This document shows, in pieces, positions 1 through 7,107 of a stretch of DNA of 15,624 nt. Source of the DNA: Paracoccaceae bacterium (lineage in GTDB: Bacteria > Pseudomonadota > Alphaproteobacteria > Rhodobacterales > Rhodobacteraceae); assembly GCA_007123625.1 (NCBI GenBank), contig SKKS01000002.1, positions 1 through 15,624 of the forward strand, written 5' to 3'. The stretch's first letter is position 1. The number at the start of each line of letters is the position of its first letter. The notes below the pieces were generated by a model that worked only from the letters and a program-made list of their open reading frames with translations, was not told the DNA's origin and did no database searches. The position numbers were made by a program, and so were the translations under genes.

Positions 1-2677
1 AGACCGGCGCGGTGAAGGCCGCTGCGCCAACGGTGAGCGCGACCGCGTCCACATCCGGCGACGCGGTGCCCGAAAGCGCCAGGCCGTCAGCCGTGACCGC
101 CGTCTCCAGCGTCAGTTCGGGTGCTGTGGTGTCCAGCGTCAGCGTCACCTCCGGCGCGGCGATCGGCGTACCCTCGATGGTGGTGGTCGCCGTGATGGTG
201 AAATCGCCGTCCGCCGCAGGCATGTCCGCCGCGTCGAAGCCGGTGCTCCAGGTGTTGTCAGCCCCGGCCGTGACCATGCGGGTCGCCCCGTTCAGCGTGA
301 CCGTCACCTCCGACCCTTCCAGCGCCACGCCCGAGACCGTCAGCCCCGCAGCGGCATCGGCGGCATTGACGAAGCCGCCGCCTTCGGGCGCGGTGATGAC
401 CAGCGCCGGGGTCGAGAAGTCGACAGTGCTGCTGGCCGCCGCATCGGCCTGGTTGCCCGCCACATCCGCGACCGCCGCGCTGAGCGCGACCTCTTCCCCG
501 TCATCCAGCGCGGCAACCGCCTCGGCCGGGATCAGCACCGACCAGATGCCATCGGCGCCGACCGTGGTGGTGAACTCCTGCCCGGCAAAACCGACCAGAA
601 CCTCCTGGCCTTCCTCGACCCCCGTGGTACCCCCCGAGACCACAAGCCCCGTGAACTGGTTCAGCGTGCCGATCGCCACCGGATCCAGCGCGATCCCGGC
701 GGTGAAATCCGTGGCCAGCGTCGCCGTCGCCGTGGGCGCCGGATTGCCTGCCGCATCGGTGACATTGGCTCCGATGACAAGGCTCGCCCCGTCATCAAGC
801 CCGGCCAGAACATCGGCCGGGATCGTCACCGACCAGACACCGTCCGTCACCGGCACACGGTAAACCCCGCCCGCAAAGGTGACGCGCACCTCCTGCCCGT
901 CCTCGGCCCCCGCGGCCGTGCCCGAGATGACCAGATCCGCCCCCTGCTCGGCGGCGTTCAGCACATTGTCCCCGGCGACCGGGTCAATGCCCAGCACCGG
1001 CGGCGTGGTGTCCAGCGTCAGCGTCACCGCAGGCGCGGTGATCGCCGTGCCCTCGACCACGGTCGACGCCGTGATGGTGAAATCGCCATCAGCGGCGGGC
1101 AGGTCCGCCGCATCGAAGCTGGTGCTCCAGGTGTTGTCGGCACCGGCCGTGACCTCGCGCTCTGCACCGTTCAGGGCGACGGTCACCACCTGGCCTTCCA
1201 GCGCGGAACCGGAAACCGCCAGCCCCTCGGCCGCTGCCGCCGCGTTGACGAAACCACCCCCCTCGGGCGCGGTGATGACCAGCGCCGGGGTCGAGAAGTC
1301 GACAGTGCTGCTGACGGCGGCATCGGCCTGGTTGCCCGCCACATCCGCGACCGCCGCGCTGACCGCGACCTCAGCCCCGTCCGCCAGCGACTCGATCACC
1401 GCTGCGGGAATCGCCACCGACCAAGTGCCGTCGGCGCCGACCGCGGCGGTGAATTCCTGGTCGGCAAAGTTGACCAGAACCTCCTGATCCGCCTCGACAC
1501 CGGTTGTGGTGCCCGTGATCTCGAGCCCGGTGAACTGGTTCAGCGTCTCGACCGCCACCGGATCAAGCGTGATCCCGGCCGTGAAATCCGTGGTCAGCGT
1601 CGCCGTCGCCGTCGCCGCCGGGTTGCCCGCCGCATCCGAGACATTGGCCCCGATGACAAGGCTCGCGCCATCCGCCAGCCCGGCCAGAACATCGGCCGGG
1701 ACCGTCACCGACCAGGCCTCGCCGGACACCGGCACACGGTACACCCCGCCGGCAAAGGTGACACGCACCAGCTGCCCGTCTTCGACACCGGTGGCGGTGC
1801 CCTCGATCACCAGATCCGCGCCCTGCTCGGCGGCGTTAAGGACATTGTCTCCGGCAATCGGCGTGGTGATGGTGATCACGGGGGGGATCGTGTCGATCAC
1901 GACTTCCGCACTGCCGGTCACATCATCAGCATCCGCAGCCGCGCGCGCGACCCGGTAGCTAAGCACCTGCGTGCCCTGCAGCCCGGACAGATCCAGGTCC
2001 GCCGGAAAACCGACCGTGCCGTCGGCATTGACCGTCACTTCGGTTTCCGCGCCTTCGGCGCCGAAGCGGACAAAAAGACGGTCACCGGCCTCCAGCTCCG
2101 GGAAGGTGGTGCCGAAAATCTCCTCGGTGGTCTGCGGGCTGGCGCTGCTGAACGTGCCGACATTCAACACCGGCGTCGGGGCCGACGGCGGCGGCGCCGG
2201 ATCCGCAGACTCACTCGATCCGCCCCCCGCCGCAGCGGCCAGCCCGATCCCCGCAATCGCCCCGGCAACGGCGGCACCGCCGCCCAACCCGGCCCCGCCC
2301 GTCCCTGCGCCCGCAGCCGCAACACCCGCTGCCGCTTCGGCCACCAGCTCTGCAGCCGCGGCCGAAATCAGAATAGTGCCGTCCGCCGCGACCTGCACCG
2401 ACGATGCGCCCACCTGCACCTGCTGACCGTTGGCCAAGGTCAGTTGCGCACTGCCATCGGGATTGAGCGTGGCCGCACGCACGCCGGAAATGTCCAGTGC
2501 ATTGACCGCGTCGGCGGCGGCATGCGCCAGAAGCGGAAGCATCAGCACCGTGCTGCCCAGACCTGCGGCCAGACGGCGCTGGTTGCGTGCAATCCACTTT
2601 CCGACAAAGGCCCGGCGCGCGGCAGGATCCGCATCAGCGTTCATCTGCATGGAAAAATCCCGGGTGTGCTCGGTCAT
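1..2677 (-). CDS. Large Ig-like-repeat surface adhesin, BapA-like (partial; C-terminus beyond left edge)
   Basis: This frame stays open for 892 codons from the ATG at 2677-2675 to the left edge, so the C-terminus is missing. A GAGGG ribosome-binding site lies 6 bases upstream. Residues 1-35 are a charged N-region ending in RNQRR, followed by a hydrophobic stretch (about 36-56, ending AHAAA) that may be a signal peptide or membrane helix. Residues 60-115 form a beta-rich domain (DISGVRAATLNPDGSAQLTL, then QQVQVGASSVQVAADGTI), like the N-terminal prefix of BapA-type adhesins. An Ala/Gly-rich hydrophobic segment (about 115-152) and a proline linker follow. From about residue 260 there are bacterial Ig-like domains of about 98 residues with signatures GDNVLNAAEQGADLV, LNQFTGL, VADVAGNQADA and GGFVNAA. 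These come in sets of three, repeated twice. The inferred role is cell-surface attachment or biofilm formation. Whether export is type I or Sec-dependent cannot be told without the C-terminus. Long open frames on the opposite strand are shadows of its GC-rich codons. Confidence 0.85.
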   Translation of the reverse strand, partial: MTEHTRDFSMQMNADADPAARRAFVGKWIARNQRRLAAGLGSTVLMLPLLAHAAADAVNALDISGVRAATLNPDGSAQLTLANGQQVQVGASSVQVAADGTILISAAAAELVAEAAAGVAAAGAGTGGAGLGGGAAVAGAIAGIGLAAAAGGGSSESADPAPPPSAPTPVLNVGTFSSASPQTTEEIFGTTFPELEAGDRLFVRFGAEGAETEVTVNADGTVGFPADLDLSGLQGTQVLSYRVARAAADADDVTGSAEVVIDTIPPVITITTPIAGDNVLNAAEQGADLVIEGTATGVEDGQLVRVTFAGGVYRVPVSGEAWSVTVPADVLAGLADGASLVIGANVSDAAGNPAATATATLTTDFTAGITLDPVAVETLNQFTGLEITGTTTGVEADQEVLVNFADQEFTAAVGADGTWSVAIPAAVIESLADGAEVAVSAAVADVAGNQADAAVSSTVDFSTPALVITAPEGGGFVNAAAAAEGLAVSGSALEGQVVTVALNGAEREVTAGADNTWSTSFDAADLPAADGDFTITASTVVEGTAITAPAVTLTLDTTPPVLGIDPVAGDNVLNAAEQGADLVISGTAAGAEDGQEVRVTFAGGVYRVPVTDGVWSVTIPADVLAGLDDGASLVIGANVTDAAGNPAPTATATLATDFTAGIALDPVAIGTLNQFTGLVVSGGTTGVEEGQEVLVGFAGQEFTTTVGADGIWSVLIPAEAVAALDDGEEVALSAAVADVAGNQADAAASSTVDFSTPALVITAPEGGGFVNAADAAAGLTVSGVALEGSEVTVTLNGATRMVTAGADNTWSTGFDAADMPAADGDFTITATTTIEGTPIAAPEVTLTLDTTAPELTLETAVTADGLALSGTASPDVDAVALTVGAAAFTAPV
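126..1863 (-). repeat. Two-copy 879-bp tandem repeat encoding three Ig-like domains (about 293 residues)
   Basis: Positions about 126-984 match about 1005-1863 at a constant offset of 879 bp (293 codons), checked at three anchors: 126/1005, 402/1281 and about 968/1847. Some blocks are identical at DNA level, for example the stretch ending in GAGAAGTCGACAGTGCTGCT near 412-432 and again near 1291-1311. Others differ by scattered substitutions, so the duplication is fairly recent or kept similar by recombination. The 20 bp between copies is diverged linker. Each unit encodes three non-identical Ig-like domains, so the duplicated unit is a domain triplet. Outside the array both ends lose similarity. 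Confidence 0.85.
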
Positions 2678-2778
2678 GGTAACCCTCGTTCTTGGTGGCG
2701 TAATATGATCTGAAGCGATTGTTCGTCCGGCGCCAGTCTTGCATACGCCATCCGTCAGTGAAAGAGTGGCAATGTCGA

Positions 2779-2798
2779 TGCGCGATTTTTGTCGCGCA
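2779..2798. other. Perfect 7-bp inverted repeat (stem-loop) between the adhesin and rep genes
   Basis: TGCGCGA (2779-2785) and TCGCGCA (2792-2798) are exact reverse complements around a 6-base loop, TTTTTG. The hairpin lies 16 bp past the rep stop codon and 102 bp upstream of the adhesin start. It could be a rho-independent-like hairpin ending rep transcription, but no T tract follows it on the minus strand. It could equally be a protein-binding site. No convincing adhesin promoter was found between 2678 and 2813. Confidence 0.55.
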
Positions 2799-2813
2799 GC
2801 ACAGGCATGCGCG

Positions 2814-3815
2814 TCACGCCATGCGCTTGCGAATCCAGCCCAGGAACGCGCCACCGGGACTGCGAAGACGCACGCGCCCTGTCGCCGCCCAGTGCGCGCG
2901 CCATTCGGCCTCGAGCGCGTGAACGTCCCAGCCTGGCGCCAGCGCCCGCGCGCGCTCCAGCACCGCGGCAGTCAATGGCGGCAGGGTACGCATGCCCCCC
3001 GCCCCCGCAGGATCGGCACGAGGGGTCACCACCAGCATGTCGCCCGGCTCCTCGGCCAGGCGGTATTCGGGGAGGTGATTCTCCCCGATCATGTCGCGCA
3101 ACATCTTGCGAAACACCCGCAGCGGCGAGGCGGCACCTGACTTGCGGTGCAGCACGCCCACGCTCACGCGCCATTCGCGCTGCCGGCCGCAATGCTTGCG
3201 CGCCAACTCGTAGATGCGCCGCTCCAGCGGCTTGCGCAGGCGGAAATAGTCGCGCGAGAGCGTCAGCACCGAGCGCGCCAGCACCGCCCGGTACAGCCAG
3301 TCCGACAGCGTCACCGAAACCGAGACCATGCGGCCGGTGCGGGTGCGGCGCAGGATCTCCCAATCCTCGATCATGCCAAAGCCGCGGGTGGCGTCCAGTT
3401 CGCCCATGGCCAGGTTGGTGGTGATGCGCGTGCCCGCAAGCCGCTCGAAAGCCTCGCGCAGGCGCTTGTAGGCGTCCCCCGACGTGTCGCGGTTGGTGGC
3501 CACAAGCAGGTCATGCGCCCGCAGCCGCAGCCGCCGCGACACGTCGCGCCCGGCATTGAGCGCGGCGACAAGCTGGCTGATGCAATAGATGAGGATGTCC
3601 TTGTCGTGGATCGTGGCGCGCCCGCACACCGACGGCGTGACCGTGACCGCAACGCCGTTGTGTGCATATTCCAGCACCCGCAGGTCAGGCCGGGTAGACA
3701 GCGAGAACAGCGGGTGCTCCATCGAGGCAAGATCATCCTTGGGGTGGGCCCCCAGCATATCGCAGACGAAGAAATCACCCTGCCGACGACGATCGGGAAG
3801 CAAGCCTTCACCCAT
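2814..3815 (-). CDS. repA: Plasmid replication initiator protein, RPA family (pfam10134-like RepA)
   Basis: This is a 333-residue initiator that would bind and open the plasmid origin. The signature stretches are family-typical: DFFVCDML then KDDLASMEHPLFSLSTRPD (about residues 14-44), a core reading ITPSV-like TVTPSVCGRATIHDKDILIYC (in pieces, about 58-78), SDWLYRAVLARSVLTLSRDY (171-190), FRLRKPLERRIYELARKHCG (191-210), and REWRVSVGVLHRKSGAASP then FRKMLRDMIGENHLPEYRL (to about 252). The last part looks like a winged-helix DNA-binding region. The start is the ATG at 3815-3813. An in-frame TGA lies 17 codons upstream, so the N-terminus cannot extend far, and purine-rich GGAAGGAA sits just before. 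The gene runs divergently from parA across the candidate origin. Its promoter may be the weak TTGCGT/GATAAC pair (complement of 3906-3911 and 3884-3889), which overlaps the DnaA box. The family call is firm; assignment to a named Roseobacter replicon type is inference. Confidence 0.92.
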   Translation of the reverse strand: MGEGLLPDRRRQGDFFVCDMLGAHPKDDLASMEHPLFSLSTRPDLRVLEYAHNGVAVTVTPSVCGRATIHDKDILIYCISQLVAALNAGRDVSRRLRLRAHDLLVATNRDTSGDAYKRLREAFERLAGTRITTNLAMGELDATRGFGMIEDWEILRRTRTGRMVSVSVTLSDWLYRAVLARSVLTLSRDYFRLRKPLERRIYELARKHCGRQREWRVSVGVLHRKSGAASPLRVFRKMLRDMIGENHLPEYRLAEEPGDMLVVTPRADPAGAGGMRTLPPLTAAVLERARALAPGWDVHALEAEWRAHWAATGRVRLRSPGGAFLGWIRKRMA

Positions 3816-3855
3816 GCCCTGATCCGTTCCTTCCCGACCCTCAGCAGGCGCGACT

Positions 3856-3976
3856 TCGTGGTTTCATTGACGCTCACCCTAGAGTTATCCACAGCGACTG
3901 TCGAGACGCAACCCGGTCGGTTCGGGGGATCGGAGTCATACCTTCGGGGTTCCGGAATCGCTTGATCGTGGTTTCA
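3856..3976 (+). repeat. 11-bp direct repeats TCGTGGTTTCA, 110 bp apart, bracketing the DnaA box
   Basis: TCGTGGTTTCA is present at 3856-3866 and 3966-3976. The 110-bp spacing is close to a whole number of helical turns. The DnaA box and the TTCGGGG pair fall between them. They may be Rep- or Par-binding sites; the sequence alone does not decide. Confidence 0.6.
3885..3893 (+). promoter_or_regulatory. DnaA box (TTATCCACA)
   Basis: TTATCCACA is an exact match to the strict consensus DnaA-binding 9-mer. It lies 69 bp upstream of the rep start and between the two TCGTGGTTTCA direct repeats, so host DnaA probably takes part in origin opening. Read on the minus strand it overlaps a candidate rep minus-10 element (GATAAC). 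Confidence 0.8.
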
Positions 3977-3990
3977 GAGTCACATCATAC

Positions 3991-4006
3991 TCACAAGTTC
4001 TTGTGA
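3991..4006. promoter_or_regulatory. 16-bp palindrome TCACAAG-TT-CTTGTGA in the origin region
   Basis: The 7-bp arms are exact reverse complements around TT. The site lies at the GC-rich/AT-rich boundary of the origin and looks like a dimeric protein-binding site (Rep, ParA or ParB). TTGATTATCAA (4013-4023), a second 5-1-5 palindrome, lies 6 bp further on. The core CACAA...TTGTG also appears with shorter spacing in the palindrome at 7153-7164. Confidence 0.6.
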
Positions 4007-4050
4007 TTTTCCTTGATTATCAATGCTTAAGGCTCACGGCATCTATCCCT

Positions 4051-4077
4051 TAACTAAATATATAACTAAATCTAACT
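4051..4077 (+). repeat. AT-rich tandem repeats TAACTAAAT, DUE-like
   Basis: TAACTAAAT occurs at 4051-4059 and 4063-4071, with a truncated TAACT at 4073-4077, in an almost entirely A/T stretch. Short AT-rich direct repeats next to a DnaA box are typical of DNA-unwinding elements, so this is the likely melting site of the origin. Confidence 0.5.
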
Positions 4078-4235
4078 CAGGCCACACAGATAGGCATCCG
4101 GGCAGGCATATGCGCCTCCACAAGGTCCGATACTATACAAGGCACTGATAATAATGAGTTTATAGTGTCGCATGACGAAAATATATTGATGTGCTCATAT
4201 TTTGGGTATACCGGTAAATAATGAATACATGAAAA

Positions 4236-5630
4236 GTGAAAATCTGCATGGTAACTCCGAATCCCCCCTATCTGAACATCGGCCCCGACCGGGCTGCGGA
4301 AGAGCTTGGTGCGTCGTTGCATTGCAGGGATTTCGCTGCTGTCGCCGCGCGCTTTGCCGAAGGGCGCAAGGCATTGGCGGAACGCGGCCTGGATGCACAA
4401 GGGACCCGGACCCTCCGGCGGTTTTCCACATGGGAAATCACACGCTACCTGATCCCGGTGGCGCAAGCGCATTTCCGCCGGGTGCTGCGGGCGAACCCGA
4501 ACCTGCCGCAAGGCCATACCGAAGTCGAGGGCGGGTCGAAATGGTTCACCCTCGAGGAAGTGATGGTCCTGCGCCACCACTTTGCCGCCGAAGGTACCCG
4601 GCGCAAGCAGTACCTGCCCTACCGCCCTGCGGGGCTGCCCGCTCGGATCACGGCGGTGGCGAATTTCAAGGGCGGGGTCAGCAAGTCGGTGACCACGGCA
4701 CATCTGGCCATGTCGGCGGCGCTTGACGGCTACAAGGTGCTGGTGATCGACCTGGACAGCCAGGGATCGATCAGCGCGATCTTCGGCACGCAGGTGGCCG
4801 ATGAATGGCAGACCGTGTTTCCGCTTCTGGCGCGCCACTACGCCACCCATCTGATGGCCGAGAACCAGGCGCGGCTGTCGCGTGGCGAGGCCCCGCAACC
4901 GCTCGACGATACCCTAGACGAAGCCCGCAAGATCCGCGCATCCGACGTGATCCAGTCCACGCATTGGCCGCAGATCGACATCATAGGCGCGCAGCTCAAC
5001 CTCTACTGGGCCGAGTTCCAGATCCCGGTCTGGCGCATGGCAGCGCGCGGCTGGAAGCTCTGGGATGCGCTGACCGAAAGCCTGGCCGCGGACGGGGTCC
5101 TTGACAGCTATGACTTGATCCTGCTCGATACGCCGCCGGCGCTGGGGTATCTGACCATCAACGGGCTGGCGGCGGCGGATATCCTGCTGGTGCCCACCGG
5201 GGCATCGTTTCTGGAGTTCGACAGCACGGGGCGGTTCTTCGACATGCTGCACGCCACGTTCCAGTCGATCGAGGATAGCGAGAACATGGTCGCCCGCGCG
5301 CTTGGCCGCCCGGGACTGCGTTTCGAATGGGATGCGGTGCGCACGGTCATCACCCGCTACGACAGTGCCCAGCAGGCGGAATTCGCGGCTCTGATGCAGG
5401 GGCTGCTGGGCGATACGCTGGCGTCGGAACGGCAGGCCTTCACGGCGCTGATCGGCCAGGCGGGCGAGCAGGTGGCAGGGATCTACGAAGCAGATTACCG
5501 CGATTTCAACCGCGAGACCTATATTCGTGGACGCGAAACCTTCGATGACACCTATGCCATGTTCAAGCGGCTGGCCATTGGCAGCTGGCGGCGCGAAGAA
5601 AAGGCACGGACCGCCGAAGGGGCAGCGTGA
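4236..5630 (+). CDS. parA: Plasmid partition ATPase ParA
   Basis: This is a 464-residue ParA-type ATPase (length from the GTG start) that would drive plasmid segregation with ParB. Residues 60-117 look like a DNA-binding helix-turn-helix region (RRFSTWEITRYLIPVAQAHF, then KWFTLEEVMVLRHHF), as in longer autoregulatory plasmid ParA and RepA(ABC) proteins. The deviant Walker A motif is NFKGGVSKSVTTAHLA (143-158), with signature lysine K145 and P-loop lysine K150. The A' motif is LVIDLDSQGS (169-178), with D172 and D174. Walker B is YDLILLDTPPALGYL (292-306). The start is uncertain: GTG at 4236 has an in-frame TGA two codons upstream, while ATG at 4248 (residue 5) is also possible, and neither has a clear ribosome-binding site. 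The gene diverges from rep across the origin and is followed by parB. Its stop (TGA, 5628-5630) overlaps an ATG that opens only a short, unconvincing frame. Confidence 0.93.
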   Translation: MKICMVTPNPPYLNIGPDRAAEELGASLHCRDFAAVAARFAEGRKALAERGLDAQGTRTLRRFSTWEITRYLIPVAQAHFRRVLRANPNLPQGHTEVEGGSKWFTLEEVMVLRHHFAAEGTRRKQYLPYRPAGLPARITAVANFKGGVSKSVTTAHLAMSAALDGYKVLVIDLDSQGSISAIFGTQVADEWQTVFPLLARHYATHLMAENQARLSRGEAPQPLDDTLDEARKIRASDVIQSTHWPQIDIIGAQLNLYWAEFQIPVWRMAARGWKLWDALTESLAADGVLDSYDLILLDTPPALGYLTINGLAAADILLVPTGASFLEFDSTGRFFDMLHATFQSIEDSENMVARALGRPGLRFEWDAVRTVITRYDSAQQAEFAALMQGLLGDTLASERQAFTALIGQAGEQVAGIYEADYRDFNRETYIRGRETFDDTYAMFKRLAIGSWRREEKARTAEGAA

Positions 5631-5862
5631 TGTCCCGACCTACCAGGGCGCGCAACGGCGCACGGTGTTTCGCAAGAGTGCGCTGTTTCGCGCGCGAAAC
5701 AAAAGAAATTGAAGCGTATGAAAATAAACGGTATTTCTTCTACATTTCCCGGAAACACCTTTGCTTTCCACGCCTGCACCCAGGGCCTTCCGCGCGCCCG
5801 GGTCAGGGGTTTTCAATTCGCCTGCCCCATCCTGTCCGCCCCCCAGCCAAGGAGAGCATGCC
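5631..5862. other. parA-parB intergenic region with centromere-like sites
   Basis: This 232-bp gap is unusually long for a parAB operon. It holds the full palindrome at 5684-5701, a half-site TGTTTCGC at 5666-5673 exactly 18 bp upstream of the full one, a small inverted repeat CGCA-AGAG-TGCG (5671-5682) and TTTCC-C-GGAAA (5745-5755). The part from 5701 to about 5760 is AT-rich. TTGAAG (5709-5714) and TATTTC (5732-5737), 17 bp apart, are a weak promoter candidate that would let parB be transcribed separately under ParB control. A frame of 84 codons starting at 5630 crosses this region but shows no family features. Confidence 0.5.
5684..5701. promoter_or_regulatory. parS: parS-like centromere site 1 (18-bp perfect palindrome)
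   Basis: TGTTTCGCGCGCGAAACA is a perfect 18-bp palindrome between parA and parB. Its outer arms TGTTTC and GAAACA are the same as in the canonical chromosomal parS TGTTTCACGTGAAACA, but the core is the 6-mer GCGCGC instead of ACGT. A near-identical copy lies at 9375-9392. Location, symmetry and repetition make it the best candidate ParB-binding site. Binding is inferred. Confidence 0.8.
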
Positions 5863-6963
5863 ATGGCCCGACGCAAGCGGCTGAGCTTTGATACGATCGG
5901 ACTGGAACGCAAGGCTCAGGACCTGCCCCCTCAGGGGGATGCCCCCGCCCTGCCCGCCCCAGCGTCCCCTGTAGCGGCGTCGCGAACGGCGCCCATCGCG
6001 CAGGTGGTGGGCGAAAGCTCCGCGCAGGCCGCGCTGGCGGCGCTGACAGCCGATCTGGAAGAGGCGCGCACTTCGGGACGGCTGATGCTGCGACTGGGGC
6101 TGGAGCAGATCGATGCGGCCCATCTGCAGCGTGACCGGTTGCGCGCCGAGCCCGGGGATATGGCCGACCTGATTGCCTCGATCCGCGCGCGGGGCCAGCA
6201 GATGCCGATCGAGGTCACCGCACTCGGGGGCGGGCGCTTCGGGCTGATCTCGGGCTGGCGGCGGCTGGCGGCCCTGCGGCACCTGCAGGCCGAAACCGGC
6301 GATCCTGCTTTCGCGCAGGTGCTCGCGGTCGTGCGCACGCCCGAAAGCCTGGCCGATGCCTATCGCGCCATGGTCGAGGAAAACGAAATCCGCGCAGGCA
6401 TCAGCTATTACGAGCGCGCTCGCATCGCTGCGCTGGCGGCGGGAGCGGGGATCTATCCCGATGCACGCGCAGCCATTGCCGGGCTGTTCGCCGCCGCCAG
6501 CAGGGCGAAGCGGTCAAAGATCGGGTCCTTCCTGGTTCTTCATGAACAGCTTGATGGGCAGTTGCGTTTCGCCGCGGCGATCCCCGAGCGGCTGGGGCTG
6601 GCGCTTGCACGGGCGCTTGGGGACAATGCGGGTTTCGGCCGCCGGCTGGCTGACCGGCTGCGCAAGGCCCGCCCCGCCACCGCCGCGGCCGAACTGGCCC
6701 TGCTGGAAAAGGCGCTGGCCACCCCGGCCGGGGCAGGCGACGGTGCGTCCCCTGTGGCACAGCCCGGGGCCGTACCAGGCACAAAGTCTGTCGACCGGCC
6801 TGCGGACTCTGCGCCACAGGCGCCGCACCGCGAGGAAATCCGCCCCGGGATATGGCTGGAAACCGTCGGCGGATTCAGCCACGCGACACTGACCCTTTCA
6901 GGAGCCAAGGTCGACGGACCCCTGCGTGCGCGGCTGATCGCGTGGCTGTGCAGCGAGCCCTGA
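5863..6963 (+). CDS. parB: Plasmid partition protein ParB
   Basis: This is a 366-residue ParB/RepB-family centromere-binding protein. The start is the ATG at 5863 because AAGGAGAG lies 7 bases upstream and MARRKRLSFDTIGL is a typical basic N-terminus. The open frame reaches further upstream but without signal. Residues 15-70 are a low-complexity Ala/Pro region. The ParB N-terminal domain spans about 82-180: IDAAHLQRDR, DLIASIRARGQQMPIEV (box I, 102-118), FGLISGWRRLAALR (box II, 126-139) and ENEIRAGISYYERARI (box III, 173-188). A helix-turn-helix follows at about 185-230, with basic AASRAKRSKIGSFL. A variable Ala-rich segment then leads to a C-terminal region ending IRPGIWLETVGGFSH and RLIAWLCSEP, probably for dimerisation. 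The usual GERR nucleotide motif reads GWRR (131-134), so the glutamate is replaced by tryptophan. A strong terminator lies about 145 bp downstream. Confidence 0.92.
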   Translation: MARRKRLSFDTIGLERKAQDLPPQGDAPALPAPASPVAASRTAPIAQVVGESSAQAALAALTADLEEARTSGRLMLRLGLEQIDAAHLQRDRLRAEPGDMADLIASIRARGQQMPIEVTALGGGRFGLISGWRRLAALRHLQAETGDPAFAQVLAVVRTPESLADAYRAMVEENEIRAGISYYERARIAALAAGAGIYPDARAAIAGLFAAASRAKRSKIGSFLVLHEQLDGQLRFAAAIPERLGLALARALGDNAGFGRRLADRLRKARPATAAAELALLEKALATPAGAGDGASPVAQPGAVPGTKSVDRPADSAPQAPHREEIRPGIWLETVGGFSHATLTLSGAKVDGPLRARLIAWLCSEP

Positions 6964-7107
6964 AAATGTGCTGCCAAAGATGATCCCCGAGACAGATCCC
7001 TGAGATGGCCGGTCCGAAATCTTGCTGCCGACCCCGCCCGCCTGTGCGGCGCGCGCCATGCGCCTGCGGCCGGACTGATCCCGCTTGCCGGAAAAACGGG
7101 CAATCCC

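Larger units (their letters stand above)
3816..4235. other. Putative plasmid origin of replication (oriV) and divergent rep/parA control region
   Basis: This 420-bp gene-free stretch separates the divergent rep and parA genes. Its rep-side half is GC-rich and holds a perfect DnaA box and short direct repeats. Its parA-side half (about 3985-4240) is strikingly AT-rich against the GC-rich window, as expected of a duplex-unwinding region. Sites inside it are listed separately. TTCGGGG occurs twice (3921-3927 and 3943-3949) exactly 22 bp apart in a partly conserved 13-mer, which could be a pair of iterons. GCATATGC (4107-4114) is a further 8-bp palindrome. CGATACTAT (4128-4136) and ATAGTGTCG (4162-4170) form an imperfect inverted repeat upstream of parA that could be an autoregulatory operator. 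No confident promoter for parA was identified. Confidence 0.75.

Noticed and set aside
12..2426. Several long Ala/Ser/Pro-rich plus-strand open frames
   Set aside because: They lie antisense to the continuous adhesin frame, have low-complexity composition without motifs, and lack ribosome-binding sites.
4186..4220. TTGATG with TATACC or TAAATA as a parA promoter
   Set aside because: Spacings of 15 and 23 bp are poor and the hexamers weak, so no promoter was called.
4077..4898. A 273-codon minus-strand frame over the origin and parA
   Set aside because: It is antisense to parA and crosses the AT-rich origin; no family features.
5630..5884. Small plus-strand frame whose ATG overlaps the parA stop
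   Set aside because: The TGATG overlap suggests coupling, but the 84-residue translation runs through the parS palindrome and into parB in another frame, with no recognisable features.
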